NCBI RefSeq assembly: GCF_007743815.1
Contig: NZ_CP036265.1
Coordinates: forward strand, 248,001 to 312,000
Direction of reading: 5' to 3'
DNA from: Alienimonas californiensis
GTDB taxonomy: Bacteria > Planctomycetota > Planctomycetia > Planctomycetales > Planctomycetaceae
DNA: 64,000 nt
Shown: piece by piece, positions 23,548 through 32,353 of the stretch
How the letters are laid out: each line of letters starts with the position of its first letter
Numbering within the stretch: position 1 is the first letter of the stretch
Notes under the pieces: generated by a model
What the model saw: only the letters and a program-made list of their open reading frames with translations
The model's database searches: none
Told to the model about the DNA's origin: nothing
Position numbers and translations under genes: made by a program

Positions 23548-25976
23548 TGGCGGCTTCCCAAGTTCCGCAGATCCTGTTGACATCATCACTGCTGGCCGAG
23601 GAGCGTCGCGGGAACGGGTTTGCGGACCGCCCGAAGCTTCTGCCCCGGCTGGTCGCAGTCGCGGCACTGATCTTGTGGGCGACTGGCACCGCCGACGCGG
23701 ACGTCATGACGGTGGGATCAGACGCCGAGTTGCGGCGGGCGCTGTCGGACGCGGGCCCCGGCGACACCGTTCTAATTCTCCCCGGCGAGTACCGGGGCGG
23801 CATCCGTTGGTCCCCCCGCGGTGAGCCGGGGCGACCGATCACGCTCGCGGGCACTAATCGAGACGATCCACCTGTTTTCCGAGGCGGGTTCGAAGTATTC
23901 AGACTGCATCGCCCCACGCACACCGTGCTGCGCGACCTCATCATCGAAGGGTCCGGCGACAACGGACTCAACGCGGATGATAGTGGACGTCGGGATCAAC
24001 CCGCGGGACCGCTAACTCTCCAGAGGATCACCTCGCGCGACAGCGGCGGCCGGGGGAATCACGACGGATTCAAGCTGACCGGGATCGATGACTTGAAGAT
24101 CGTCGACTGCACCGTCTCCGGGTGGGGACGGGGGGGACAGGGAATCGACTTGGTCGGCTGTCATAACGTAATCGTTCGTGGCTGCCGAATCGACGGCGGG
24201 GGGAAAAGTGCTGTCGGCCTCCAAGCGAAAGGCGGTAGCCGAGACGTTCTCTTCGCTGACTGTCGGGTCGAGGGCGTGACGGAGCGGTGCGTGAACGTCG
24301 GCGGCTTAACAGGCGACCAGTTCTTCCGGCCGCCCGGAGCGACTGCGGAAGCGACGGAAGTACGCGTGCTTGGCTGCGAGTTAGTCGGCGCGAGTGCCGC
24401 GGTGGCCTTCATCGGTTCGGACAGCACTCGCGTCGAGAATTGCGTGCTCTACCGCCAAACCCGCTACCCGATCCGCATCCTCCGGGAAAACAACGGCGAG
24501 CGGATGGTTCCGACTCGGGGGGGTGAGTTCGTCGGCAACACCGTCGTTTGGCACGACGGGGACTTATTGACGTTCGTGAACGTCGGCGCCAACTCCCGTC
24601 CGGAAACCTTCACATTCGCCGGAAACATCTGGTACTGCGTCACTCACCCGGCCCGCAGCACGCCGAGCGGACTTCCGGTTGAGGAAGTCAGCGGCGTATA
24701 CGGCGTCGATCCAAAACTGAAGGACCCGCCGCAGAATCTCACGCCGACCCGCCCGGCGGCGGATCTTCATAAAGAGGCCTCTGTCCGTGCCGAACGGCAT
24801 CGCCTGCGACTGACTGTCGCGGCCGTACTGACGCCGCTGGCGTTGGGGATCCTTTGGTGGCTGCACCGGACGGCGGCGAGAGCGATTCGGCCGCGGCCCG
24901 TCACCACCGACGCCCGTTTCGCCGCCCCCCCGCCCCGCCGCTCACACGCTGTTTTTGCGCTGGCCGGTTGGATCTCGCTGATGGCCGCCGCCTCCCTGGC
25001 ACCGTTCTCGCCGGCCGATGGCGGATCGTGGCTGAGCGTGGATTGGGGCACCACGTTCCGTCGCTTCGCCGACCTGCCCTTCGACGCTGAGGCGATCAGC
25101 AACGTCGACTGGACGGTTAACACCCTCGCGGGCGTGCCACTGGGGTTCTTCGCGGTTGCCGTCGCAATGATCGGGCGTGGGTTCGGCCGCCCCGGCGGCG
25201 CCTTTTCCGTCGAACGTCGTTCGCTGTTCTGGAGTATTACGGGAGTCGTCGCGGCCATCGGTGGTTCGGCGGCACTCGCGTTCATCCTAGAATCATCGCA
25301 GCTGCTGCTTGAAGGTCGGACATCGACGAAATACGACCTTTACGCTCAGGTTTGCGGGGCCGTCATGGGGGTGGCTGCTTGGTTTGCCGTTGGCCCGTCC
25401 GCGACCCAGTGGGTGAAAAAGCGGCTGAGTCGCTCCAGAGCGGTCCGCACGCTCCAGCCGATTGACTTCGCGGCGGTTATCGCGGTCGCACTCGTCGCGG
25501 TGTGGACGCTTCGGCCGTTCGATCCGCTCGTTCATCCCGTCGACCTTTATCACAAGCTGCAGGGAGGCGGTTTCCGCCCCGTGCCCTTCGGCCCCGGCTG
25601 GACGGTCGAGGATTTCACTTGGTCGGTCCTGCGGGCGGTGCCGTTCGGTTTGTTGGCGGCGATCTTCTGGACGCCCCCAGATCGGCCGACACGCACCTTC
25701 CGGCCGGCGTGGGTGGTAGGTCTTGTCGCCGCCGCCGCATTGGAGGGCGGGCAGTTCTTCGTCCGCGGGCGGGTTTGCGACGTCACGGACGTGCTGGCGG
25801 CCGCCGTCGGCGCCGCCGTGGGAGCAAGCCTTGCGTCCGTCTTCGCGCGTTCCCCGTTCCTGACGCCGGTGCCGATGGCCGGGCGGGGACTGAATGTGGT
25901 CCGCTGGACCGTCGGCGTCGGGCTCGCCTCCGTCGCCTGCCTGATTTACGCGGGCTCCGTCGACTCGCTCGGCTGA
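23547..25976 (+). CDS. Parallel beta-helix protein fused to a duplicated VanZ-like membrane domain
   Basis: 809 residues. After an N-terminal hydrophobic segment (about 32-51), residues 52-390 form a right-handed beta-helix of the chondroitinase-B/pectate-lyase superfamily type (SDAELRRALSDAGPGDTVLI, then repeated strands ending NVIVRGCRI, DVLFADCRV, EVRVLGCELV, TRVENCVLY). A membrane helix lies near 412-434, followed by two VanZ-like halves: one ends ESSQLLLEGRTSTKYDLYAQ (about 580), the other EGGQFFVRGRVCDVTDVL (about 731), matching the ExxQ...GR...D pattern. It is translationally coupled to the PEP-CTERM gene, which suggests a joint role at the cell surface. A polysaccharide-lyase-like or binding role is inferred. 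Its 3' end overlaps the convergent GT gene by 31 bp. Confidence 0.75.
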   Translation: MAASQVPQILLTSSLLAEERRGNGFADRPKLLPRLVAVAALILWATGTADADVMTVGSDAELRRALSDAGPGDTVLILPGEYRGGIRWSPRGEPGRPITLAGTNRDDPPVFRGGFEVFRLHRPTHTVLRDLIIEGSGDNGLNADDSGRRDQPAGPLTLQRITSRDSGGRGNHDGFKLTGIDDLKIVDCTVSGWGRGGQGIDLVGCHNVIVRGCRIDGGGKSAVGLQAKGGSRDVLFADCRVEGVTERCVNVGGLTGDQFFRPPGATAEATEVRVLGCELVGASAAVAFIGSDSTRVENCVLYRQTRYPIRILRENNGERMVPTRGGEFVGNTVVWHDGDLLTFVNVGANSRPETFTFAGNIWYCVTHPARSTPSGLPVEEVSGVYGVDPKLKDPPQNLTPTRPAADLHKEASVRAERHRLRLTVAAVLTPLALGILWWLHRTAARAIRPRPVTTDARFAAPPPRRSHAVFALAGWISLMAAASLAPFSPADGGSWLSVDWGTTFRRFADLPFDAEAISNVDWTVNTLAGVPLGFFAVAVAMIGRGFGRPGGAFSVERRSLFWSITGVVAAIGGSAALAFILESSQLLLEGRTSTKYDLYAQVCGAVMGVAAWFAVGPSATQWVKKRLSRSRAVRTLQPIDFAAVIAVALVAVWTLRPFDPLVHPVDLYHKLQGGGFRPVPFGPGWTVEDFTWSVLRAVPFGLLAAIFWTPPDRPTRTFRPAWVVGLVAAAALEGGQFFVRGRVCDVTDVLAAAVGAAVGASLASVFARSPFLTPVPMAGRGLNVVRWTVGVGLASVACLIYAGSVDSLG

Positions 25977-27127
25977 GCGAGCCGGAACTTTACCACCAGT
26001 TCGTCGTACGCCGCCGCGACGCGGTCCATGCGGGCGGCGAAGCTGTAGCGGGTCTCGACCGTCGCCCGGCCCTCCTCCCCCAAGCGGCGACGCTGGACTT
26101 CGTCGTCGGCGAGTCGCGCCAGTGCCGCCGTCAACGCAGGCGTGTCGGCGGGGGGGACGAGTAGGCCGGTCTCGCCGTCGGCGATCAGGCGGGGGACGCC
26201 GGCGATGGCGGTGGCGGCGACGGGGAGCCCGCGGGCCATCGCCTCCAGCACGACGTTCGGCAGACCCTCCCGCAGGCTGGAGAGACAGAATGCGTCCGCC
26301 GCGGCGAGCAGGTCGTTCACGTCGGTGCGGTAGCCGAGCAGCCGGAACCGGGCGGGCTTCGGGAGGGCGTCGATCCGCGTTTGGAGGGCCGCCCGCTCCG
26401 CGCCGTCGCCGGCGATGAGGAGCTCGGCGTCGACGCCGTCCGCCCGCAGGGCGGCGACGGCGTCGATCAGTCGGTCGAACGCCTTCTCCGGGTTCAGCCG
26501 TCCCACGCCGAGGACCACGAACCGCCCCTCCGGCAGGTCCAGCCGCTCCCGTGAGGCGGCTCGCTCTGCGGCGGTCGGCGGGCGGTTGGCCTCCACGTCG
26601 ATCGCGTTCTCCACCAGCTCCAGCCGGTCCCGCCGCAGGCCCGCCGCGGCGCACTCCTCCACCAGGTCCGGCGAGACGCAAAGAATCCGGCGGTAGAACC
26701 GCAGCGCCGCCTTGTCGATCCGCGTGTACAGCGGCATGCGACCTGTTTTGTCCACCCAGCCGTGGACCGTCGTGACCAATTCCATGCGGTGGAACGGACG
26801 CACCAGCAGGCCCAGCACGTTGCTCTTGTAGTCGTGCCCGTGCCAGATCCGGACCTCCCGCTCCCGGCACAGCCGCACCAGCGAACGCACGACCGACAGG
26901 TCTCGCAGCCCGCGGTCCGGCATGGCGACGATCTCCGTGCCGGCCGCCCGGCCGCGGCGGCGGAGGTCCTCGATGCCAGGATCGCCCGGCGGGTGCAGGA
27001 AGACGCACAGCCCCGCGTAGCCGCGGTCGGCTAGCAGGCGGGGGGAGTTTAGGATCGTCTTCTCCGGCCCCCCGCCCGTCCCCGTCACCACCCGCACGTG
27101 CAGGACCACGGGGGAAGCGACCGGCAC
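25946..27127 (-). CDS. Glycosyltransferase family 4 (GT-B)
   Basis: 393 residues. N-terminal GT4 half with GTGGGPEKTILNSPRLLADRG and WHGHDYKSNVLG; C-terminal donor-binding half with VVLGVGRLNPEKAFDRLI and EGLPNVVLEAMARGLPV (the E-x7-E motif of retaining GT4 enzymes). Transfers a sugar from a nucleotide donor to a growing glycan on the cytoplasmic side. It has no close operon partner: upstream is a 446-bp divergent region, downstream a convergent gene. A decayed copy of its central and N-terminal coding sequence lies at about 28870-29181, so this gene was duplicated in the past. Confidence 0.9.
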   Translation of the reverse strand: MPVASPVVLHVRVVTGTGGGPEKTILNSPRLLADRGYAGLCVFLHPPGDPGIEDLRRRGRAAGTEIVAMPDRGLRDLSVVRSLVRLCREREVRIWHGHDYKSNVLGLLVRPFHRMELVTTVHGWVDKTGRMPLYTRIDKAALRFYRRILCVSPDLVEECAAAGLRRDRLELVENAIDVEANRPPTAAERAASRERLDLPEGRFVVLGVGRLNPEKAFDRLIDAVAALRADGVDAELLIAGDGAERAALQTRIDALPKPARFRLLGYRTDVNDLLAAADAFCLSSLREGLPNVVLEAMARGLPVAATAIAGVPRLIADGETGLLVPPADTPALTAALARLADDEVQRRRLGEEGRATVETRYSFAARMDRVAAAYDELVVKFRLAQPSESTEPA

Positions 27128-27573
27128 GGGGCGAATGATCCAGAACGTCGGGAGAGCGAGGCGGACGCAACATCGCCTCGGCCCCCCCGCAGGTCAATCC
27201 GTCCGCCGTAGGAGCGGGCTGACGCCGTACCGCCGCCACGTCCGCAGCCCCGAGGACGACGAGATTGAGGTCGTTCGTCTCGCACGCCTCTGATGAAGGG
27301 GGGCACCTGCGTGGGGGTGGCGTCCGGATTGGGTACCGACGGGGCATTCCGGGCGTGATTCGCGGACCCTTTAGTGCCTCCCGGGGGAGCTTGAGAGCCG
27401 TTTAGATCCCGCCGCGGAGTCACCGCCTCGCTGCCGGGGCGTCGCCATAGCATTGGGCACGGAAATACCTGAGATCTGACCCTCTCTTCGTCCCGAATTC
27501 GATAGAATCGGTGGAAGCCCGGTCGCGCATCCCGCGGCTCCCTGAGTCCCCGTCCACCTGAGGCACCGACGCA
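27128..27573. other. 446-bp divergent intergenic region without a gene
   Basis: Separates the minus-strand GT4 gene from the plus-strand prepilin gene and must hold both promoters. ORFs crossing it are overlaps of neighbouring genes in other frames. No convincing -35/-10 pair, sigma-54 site or inverted repeat was found. Confidence 0.5.
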
Positions 27574-28752
27574 ATGAAGTTTCCCCGCCCTTGCCGACCG
27601 CACGCCTTCGCGCGGCGGGGCTCCGTCCGCACCGGCTTCACGCTGATCGAACTGCTGGTCGTGATCAGCATCATCGCGGTGCTGATCTCGCTGGTGGCCC
27701 CCGCCGTCCAACAGGCCCGCGCCGCCGCCCGGCTGATGCAGTGCCAGAACAATGTTAAGCAGATTACGCTGGCATTGACCAATAAGGCCACCAGCGACAG
27801 CGGCAAGCTGCCCCATATTCGCGACGGCGTCTACCGCCTCGCCCCCGCGTCCGCCGGGGCCGCCGGCGCCGATGCCGCCGTCGGGGCCCGCAATACGTGG
27901 CCGCGGGCGATCCTGCCGCAGATGGACGCCCGGTCGCAGGATCGGACGATCAACAGCCTCGAAGAACTACACCTGACGGCGGCCACCGCGGCGCCGTTCA
28001 CGAACAGAATCGCCGTGCTCGGCCTCGGCACCGGCCAGATTAAGAGCTACATCTGCCCGGATGACAGCGCCAATAGTGGCGCCAACTTCGGTCTGAGCTA
28101 CCGAGCCAACGGCGGCTACTTCGTCGATAGCATCGTGCCGAACGTCGACGGCACGGGCTCGGATCCCGGGTCTCATCGACCAAACAGCTACACTTGGGTC
28201 GTGGCTGGTGCTTTAGCACCCAACAAGACTGACGTTCATTTAAAGTCCGGGGCGATGCATAACCCAATTGGCGGCGATGTCGACGCTGCGGGCGGCGCCT
28301 CGGCCCAGCTGACTCTCGATCAGATCGGCAACTGGGACGGCACAACGAACACGATGTGGATCTCCGAGAACGACACCGCCGCCAACTGGCTGAACGACAA
28401 CACCTTCGGCCTCGCCTTCGGAGCCGTACTCCCGGACGACGGATGGGTTGTAGAATTTCCAGGCGACTCCGCCCCCGCAGGCCCGTACGGAACGTTCACC
28501 GAGCCCGGCAGGCCGAACGCAAAGTTTAACAGTAACGTGCCGCGGCCGCGGCCGTCGTCGGAGCACTCCGGCGGGGCGATCATCGTCGGCTTCTGCGACG
28601 GGCGGGCAACCAGCTTCAACGATACGATCGCCCGCGACGTGTACCTCCGATTGATCTCCAGCGGCGGATCGACTTTAGTGTTCCCCCGAAATGGGGGTGC
28701 GCGCTCTGGGATGCCGCTGCAGGCCCCGGTTAGTTCCTCCGACTACGATTGA
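27574..28752 (+). CDS. DUF1559 prepilin-like protein with N-terminal methylation motif
   Basis: 392 residues. After a basic leader, [19 protein letters not shown] is the type IV prepilin/type II pseudopilin processing site (cut between Gly and Phe), followed by the planctomycete-typical [25 protein letters not shown]1559 (SBP_bac_10) body follows, with [10 protein letters not shown]-like and [12 protein letters not shown] segments and a C-terminal [17 protein letters not shown], the conserved FCDG motif. Planctomycetes carry dozens of these; they are exported and likely form pseudopili or surface structures, but individual roles are unknown. It sits alone between a divergent GT4 gene and a terminator-like hairpin. 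Confidence 0.92.
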   Translation: MKFPRPCRPHAFARRGSVRTGFTLIELLVVISIIAVLISLVAPAVQQARAAARLMQCQNNVKQITLALTNKATSDSGKLPHIRDGVYRLAPASAGAAGADAAVGARNTWPRAILPQMDARSQDRTINSLEELHLTAATAAPFTNRIAVLGLGTGQIKSYICPDDSANSGANFGLSYRANGGYFVDSIVPNVDGTGSDPGSHRPNSYTWVVAGALAPNKTDVHLKSGAMHNPIGGDVDAAGGASAQLTLDQIGNWDGTTNTMWISENDTAANWLNDNTFGLAFGAVLPDDGWVVEFPGDSAPAGPYGTFTEPGRPNAKFNSNVPRPRPSSEHSGGAIIVGFCDGRATSFNDTIARDVYLRLISSGGSTLVFPRNGGARSGMPLQAPVSSSDYD

Positions 28753-28849
28753 ACCTCGCCGGACCCTTCGGCTCCCGCGCCGTGGTCGGGTAACCGGCCG
28801 CGGCGCTTTCGTGCGCAGAGGACGGCCCCCGACATGGGAACTTGCGGCC

Positions 28850-28882
28850 GGACCGGCGGTCCTACCGGCCCGGTCCCTTTTT
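28850..28882 (+). terminator. Rho-independent terminator after the prepilin gene
   Basis: GGACCGGCGGT (28850-28860) pairs imperfectly with ACCGGCCCGGTCC (28864-28876) and is followed by TTTTT at 28878-28882. It lies about 100 bp after the prepilin stop. Confidence 0.5.
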
Positions 28883-29181
28883 CGGGTTCAGCCGTCTCAC
28901 GCGGAGGACGCTTAACGGGTCCGCCAGTAGGTCCAGTCCCCCCGGGCAGCGGCTCGCTCCGCGGTCGTCGGCGGGCCAAGCCGCCGCAAGCTCAACCACA
29001 TGTCCACCTGATCCAGCCCGCAGCGCAGCGCGTTCTCGAACTCCTCCGCAAAGCCTGGCGAGACGCGCCGATAGAGCCGCAGTACTGCCTTGTTAATCGC
29101 ACGAAGGCTCCGCCGATCGGCACGAACTCGATTTCCGTCCCTGCCATCAAAACGCGTCGTCAGCGGCCAGACAAGCAGCAC
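28876..29181 (-). pseudogene. Decayed duplicate of the neighbouring GT4 gene
   Basis: On the minus strand this stretch still reads INKAVLRLYRRVSPGFAEEFENAL and GPPTTAERAAARGDW, against IDKAALRFYRRILCVSPDLVEECA and RPPTAAERAASRERL in the intact GT4 gene at 25946-27127. At DNA level the block TTCAGCCGTCTCACGCGGAGGAC at 28885 lines up with TTCAGCCGTCCCACGCCGAGGAC near 26497. Several frameshifts and the absence of the rest of the gene show it is a remnant, not a functional gene. Confidence 0.6.
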
Positions 29182-29228
29182 CCGGCGGTGGACGGCGATG
29201 GGGCCAAGGAAACGGCAGTAAAATTGTA

Positions 29229-29257
29229 AAAGGGCGGGGCGTCGCCGCCCCGCCCTT
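29229..29257 (-). terminator. Rho-independent terminator of the PEP-CTERM gene
   Basis: Perfect 12-bp stem AAGGGCGGGGCG (29230-29241) and CGCCCCGCCCTT (29246-29257) with a 4-base loop. Read on the minus strand it is followed by TTTACAATTTTA. It lies 24 bp past the stop of the PEP-CTERM gene. Confidence 0.8.
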
Positions 29258-29280
29258 GAGATATCGAGCGGCAGAAACCG

Positions 29281-29877
29281 TCAGACAGCTGAGGGAATCT
29301 GCTTCCGGCGCCGACCTCCAAAAACCATCCCGCACGCCGTTAGCCCGAGCAAAGCGAGAGACGCCGGTTCCGGCACAGCGGAACCCTCAACCGACTCCTG
29401 CTGATAATCGATCTGCGCCTGCACGAAATCTCCGCCCCCAGGAATCTGATTTACCCGGTCGCCGAATTCGAAGATTAAGGCAAAGGTTCCACCAGAACTG
29501 AACGGAGAGCCGATAAATATAGAGGCTGTACCAACGTTCGTACCGTCGACGCCTACATCGTTGGCCGTGTTAAACGTAAAACCATCGTCCGTGGTGACAC
29601 TGTTCAGGATGTTCCCCAACGACACGCCCCCAAAGGTAATCGAGGCGAATTCGGGATCACCGGCCGCAAAACTCTGCAGGCCGAAGTCACCAAATAGCGT
29701 GAGCGTCAAAGTCGCCAGACTGCCTGCTTTCGGATTGTTCAGCGTGAGACTGGTTACAACATCGTCAGCAGTGCCTGGATTCCCGGAGAAGGTAAGACTG
29801 ATCGGGCCAGTCGTCGACATGGCAGCTGACGCTGATCCGGCGAAGCCAATCACGGCAATAGCGGCCAGTACCGTCAT
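29281..29877 (-). CDS. PEP-CTERM sorting-domain protein
   Basis: 198 residues from ATG 29877; the frame is open to an upstream ATG at 29958, but the signal peptide (MTVLAAIAVIGFAGSASA) starts at 29877. The exported part is rich in Gly, Ser, Thr, Asn and Phe with beta-strand character (TLTLTLFGDFGLQSFAAGD, GFTFNTANDVGVDGTNVGT). The C-terminus is canonical: VPEPASLALLGLTACGMVFG, then RRRKQ. It would be processed by an exosortase of the XrtA type and released or attached together with the exopolysaccharide. It has its own strong terminator, so it is probably transcribed alone. The function of the exported part is unknown. Confidence 0.88.
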   Translation of the reverse strand: MTVLAAIAVIGFAGSASAAMSTTGPISLTFSGNPGTADDVVTSLTLNNPKAGSLATLTLTLFGDFGLQSFAAGDPEFASITFGGVSLGNILNSVTTDDGFTFNTANDVGVDGTNVGTASIFIGSPFSSGGTFALIFEFGDRVNQIPGGGDFVQAQIDYQQESVEGSAVPEPASLALLGLTACGMVFGGRRRKQIPSAV

Positions 29878-30015
29878 CTTCAAGAGGGAGATCACTAGCA
29901 GGAGCGGGATTGGGGGGCAGGATGGGGTGCAACCGGAGACTACGCTCGTGGATCGCACCGCGTGAGGGCCATATCTGTCGTTGAAGCGACGCTGAGAATA
30001 AGCCTTGACTCGCCT

Positions 30016-31224
30016 TCATGCCAGCGCAAACGTTACGAACTTTTCAGTCCGTTTCTCCCAAGAAACATCGATCAAAAAGGTGGACCAGATCGTCCGCTCC
30101 ACGTGGCTCAACGAGGGGTTCAGGCGATGCACAACCCCGTTGACAAACGCCGGGGGGTCAGCGGCGAGGTCGCAGGCGCCGGCGTAAGGAAGCGTCGCCG
30201 GCAAATCCCGCACGACCACCGGCTTGCCGCAGGCGAGGTACTCCAGCAGTTTGAGCGGCTGCATCGCCCGGGTGACGGGTGCGTCGCGGTAGGGCATCAC
30301 CAGCACGGCGGCCGCCGCGGCGAGGGCGGGCAGCGTGGCGTGCGGGACGGCGGGGATCCGCAAGACGTTCGGGCGGTTCGTCAGCTCCGGCGGTTCGTCC
30401 TGCCCCGGGCCGACGAGGAGCACGGTCGCCGGGCGGGGGGAGTTGGGGCCGACGGCGTCGGCGATTGCGTGCACCGCCTCGACGTCCAGCCGGCGATCAA
30501 TTAGTCCCCAGAACACCACCAGCGGCCCCTCCGGCAGCCGATGCGGGAACGGAACTTTCGGGTTCGACCAGAACTCCAGATCGACGCCGTGCTCCACCAC
30601 GTGCACCTCCGCCCGCCGCTCCATCGTCATCAGCCGGTCGCGGAGCCCCGGGCCGGCGGCGACGAGACGGTCGGCCTTCGCCACCACTTCCCGTTCCAGT
30701 TCCCCCGCCGTCGCCCCGTCCACGCCGGGCCAGACGGAGAAATCGTCCACGCAATAATAAATCCAGCGGTCGACCGGCAGCGCCCCGACCAGCGGGGCCA
30801 TAACCGGGACTGTGGTGATCGCCGCGACAGGGCCGTCCCGCCGGGCCTCTTCAATTGGTCCGACGAGCTGCCGGGCGAGCAGTTGGCGGTTCAGGCGACG
30901 GTCGTGGGGGCGACGGAACCAGGGCCACATCTTTGGGTTTAATACCGTCGGCTCCGGCCCGGCGTCGGCGGGTGCCGAAGCGGCTCCCCCGCCGCCCGTC
31001 CAATGGCGGAACTTGCCGGCGGCCCGGGTGACGGTGGCGAGGTCCAGCCGCGGCGGGCGGAGACCGATCGTGTTCACCCAGAGGACGCGGTGATCGTCCA
31101 GAAGATGCCGCACGATGTGCTGGCAGCTGGAGGGGTGCCGGCCCCAGTCGTCGCTGAAGACGACGAGAGTGTGAAATTGTGATCGGGCGGCGGGCGGCGG
31201 GTCAACTTCGGGAACTTCCGTCAC
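30016..31224 (-). CDS. Glycosyltransferase (GT-B fold, TuaH/GT4-like)
   Basis: 402 residues from GTG 31224, which overlaps the stop of the FemAB-like gene as GTGA. The longer open frame upstream runs through that gene and is not used. VFSDDWGRHPSSCQHIVRHL at the N-terminus, WIYYCVDDFSVWPG in the middle, and LLEYLACGKPVVVRDLPATL near the C-terminus fit glycosyltransferases that act late in exopolysaccharide synthesis. Third gene of a three-gene unit (GT4, FemAB-like, this gene) that is often found near XrtA systems. Donor and acceptor are not known. Confidence 0.82.
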   Translation of the reverse strand: MTEVPEVDPPPAARSQFHTLVVFSDDWGRHPSSCQHIVRHLLDDHRVLWVNTIGLRPPRLDLATVTRAAGKFRHWTGGGGAASAPADAGPEPTVLNPKMWPWFRRPHDRRLNRQLLARQLVGPIEEARRDGPVAAITTVPVMAPLVGALPVDRWIYYCVDDFSVWPGVDGATAGELEREVVAKADRLVAAGPGLRDRLMTMERRAEVHVVEHGVDLEFWSNPKVPFPHRLPEGPLVVFWGLIDRRLDVEAVHAIADAVGPNSPRPATVLLVGPGQDEPPELTNRPNVLRIPAVPHATLPALAAAAAVLVMPYRDAPVTRAMQPLKLLEYLACGKPVVVRDLPATLPYAGACDLAADPPAFVNGVVHRLNPSLSHVERTIWSTFLIDVSWEKRTEKFVTFALA

Positions 31225-32279
31225 GGAATCCCTCGCACAATCTTCGGCCCCAGTCGATTCGCGATCGGCAGCGGGAGTTTTTTCCAAGCCTCCACCGCCA
31301 AACGGAAACCGCCGGCCTCGGGGCTGAGGCCGCCGGGTTCGCCCTTCCGCACGTGGAACTGCCAGCAGGCGGGGTGCGGCTCGGCCCCCCACTGCTTCTT
31401 AAACCGATAGGTGGGCGAATCGACCGTGCTCCGGCCGAAGTCGAACTCGCCGGCCCCCCGCCCGACCGCCCGGTCGAGCAGCTGCCAGTACATCGCCATG
31501 TTCACTCCGGCCGGATTGTAGGCCCGCAGCGTACTGGCGCTCGGCACCGCCGTGCGAATGGCCCCGTCAGTCCCGGGCTGATCGTGAATGAGAAGCGCCC
31601 CGGCGACGGGCTTTGGACCGTCGAAGCCGACGCACACTTCTGCGTCGCCGTCAAACTCCGTCAGAATCGCGGCGAACAGTTCCCGACCAAAAACCGGGGT
31701 GCCGAGGTCCCGCATGTTCTCGGCGAAGACGGCGTGAAAGTCGTTCAGCACCTCCTCCCCGCCCCACCGGAAGGTGACGTCGGTCTCCAGACACTTTCTA
31801 AGCTGCGACCGCCGCTTGCTCTTGAATGAGGCCATCAGGGCCTCTTCGTCGCCCGGTAGGCGCAGCCGCATGTGCACCTTGTGGGAGAGCCGGTGCGTGA
31901 GGGCCGGGTGATCGACCGGCGCCTCGTGCCGCAGTTCGAGCCATTTCGCGTCGTACTCCGCGGCGAGGGCGACGGCGGCGTCGATCAGCGGACCGAACGC
32001 CGTCGGGCCACCGGTCGCTCCCGCGGTATTGACGTACGGCAGGGCGACGGCGAATCGCCCGAACAGCCGCGACCGCGTCAGGCAAAGCGGCAGATGGGCA
32101 ATGGGTCGGCCGTCACAGCCGGGAACGGTGAGCAGGACCGGCTCGTGCCGGAACGCCGCAGCCAGCACCCGCAGCCAGCGTTTGTCCCGCCGCAAGGCGG
32201 GTCCGTCCGCGGAGTCCGCGGCGACATCAGCCAGTGTCGTTTGCGCTGAAGAAACCGGCGGCGGCGGGGCGTGAGGCAT
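31221..32279 (-). CDS. FemAB-like GNAT protein of the XrtA/PEP-CTERM system
   Basis: 352 residues. A two-domain GNAT fold is suggested by PYVNTAGATGGPTAFGPLI, LMASFKSKRRSQLRKCLETDVTF and the C-terminal FDFGRSTVDSPTYRFKKQWGAEP, which resembles the FemAB-related family tied to PEP-CTERM/exosortase loci (TIGR03019-type). FemAB enzymes move aminoacyl groups from tRNA to cell-envelope acceptors; whether this branch does so is not established. The start at 32279 lies 74 bp after the upstream GT4 stop, and the end overlaps the next gene. Its presence is one of the main signs that an XrtA-type export system is active here. Confidence 0.82.
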   Translation of the reverse strand: MPHAPPPPVSSAQTTLADVAADSADGPALRRDKRWLRVLAAAFRHEPVLLTVPGCDGRPIAHLPLCLTRSRLFGRFAVALPYVNTAGATGGPTAFGPLIDAAVALAAEYDAKWLELRHEAPVDHPALTHRLSHKVHMRLRLPGDEEALMASFKSKRRSQLRKCLETDVTFRWGGEEVLNDFHAVFAENMRDLGTPVFGRELFAAILTEFDGDAEVCVGFDGPKPVAGALLIHDQPGTDGAIRTAVPSASTLRAYNPAGVNMAMYWQLLDRAVGRGAGEFDFGRSTVDSPTYRFKKQWGAEPHPACWQFHVRKGEPGGLSPEAGGFRLAVEAWKKLPLPIANRLGPKIVRGIP

Positions 32280-32353
32280 TGGGACGGGGACTGTCCCGGT
32301 GCCTGCGGGGCTGCGTCAACGCCCGACGCCCAGATTCCGCACGCCCGGCCCGA

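Noticed and set aside
25293-27347. 684-residue minus-strand ORF over the VanZ end and the GT4 gene
   Set aside because: Runs across two real genes on opposite strands and is rich in Arg, Gly and Pro; the GT4 frame explains the minus strand.
27400-27573. Sigma-54-like promoter upstream of the prepilin gene (GGGCACG near 27456)
   Set aside because: The -12 GC element is absent at the required spacing.
29878-30015. Sigma-54-like promoter upstream of the PEP-CTERM gene (TGGC ... TGC)
   Set aside because: Spacing is about two bases too long for the -24/-12 pair.
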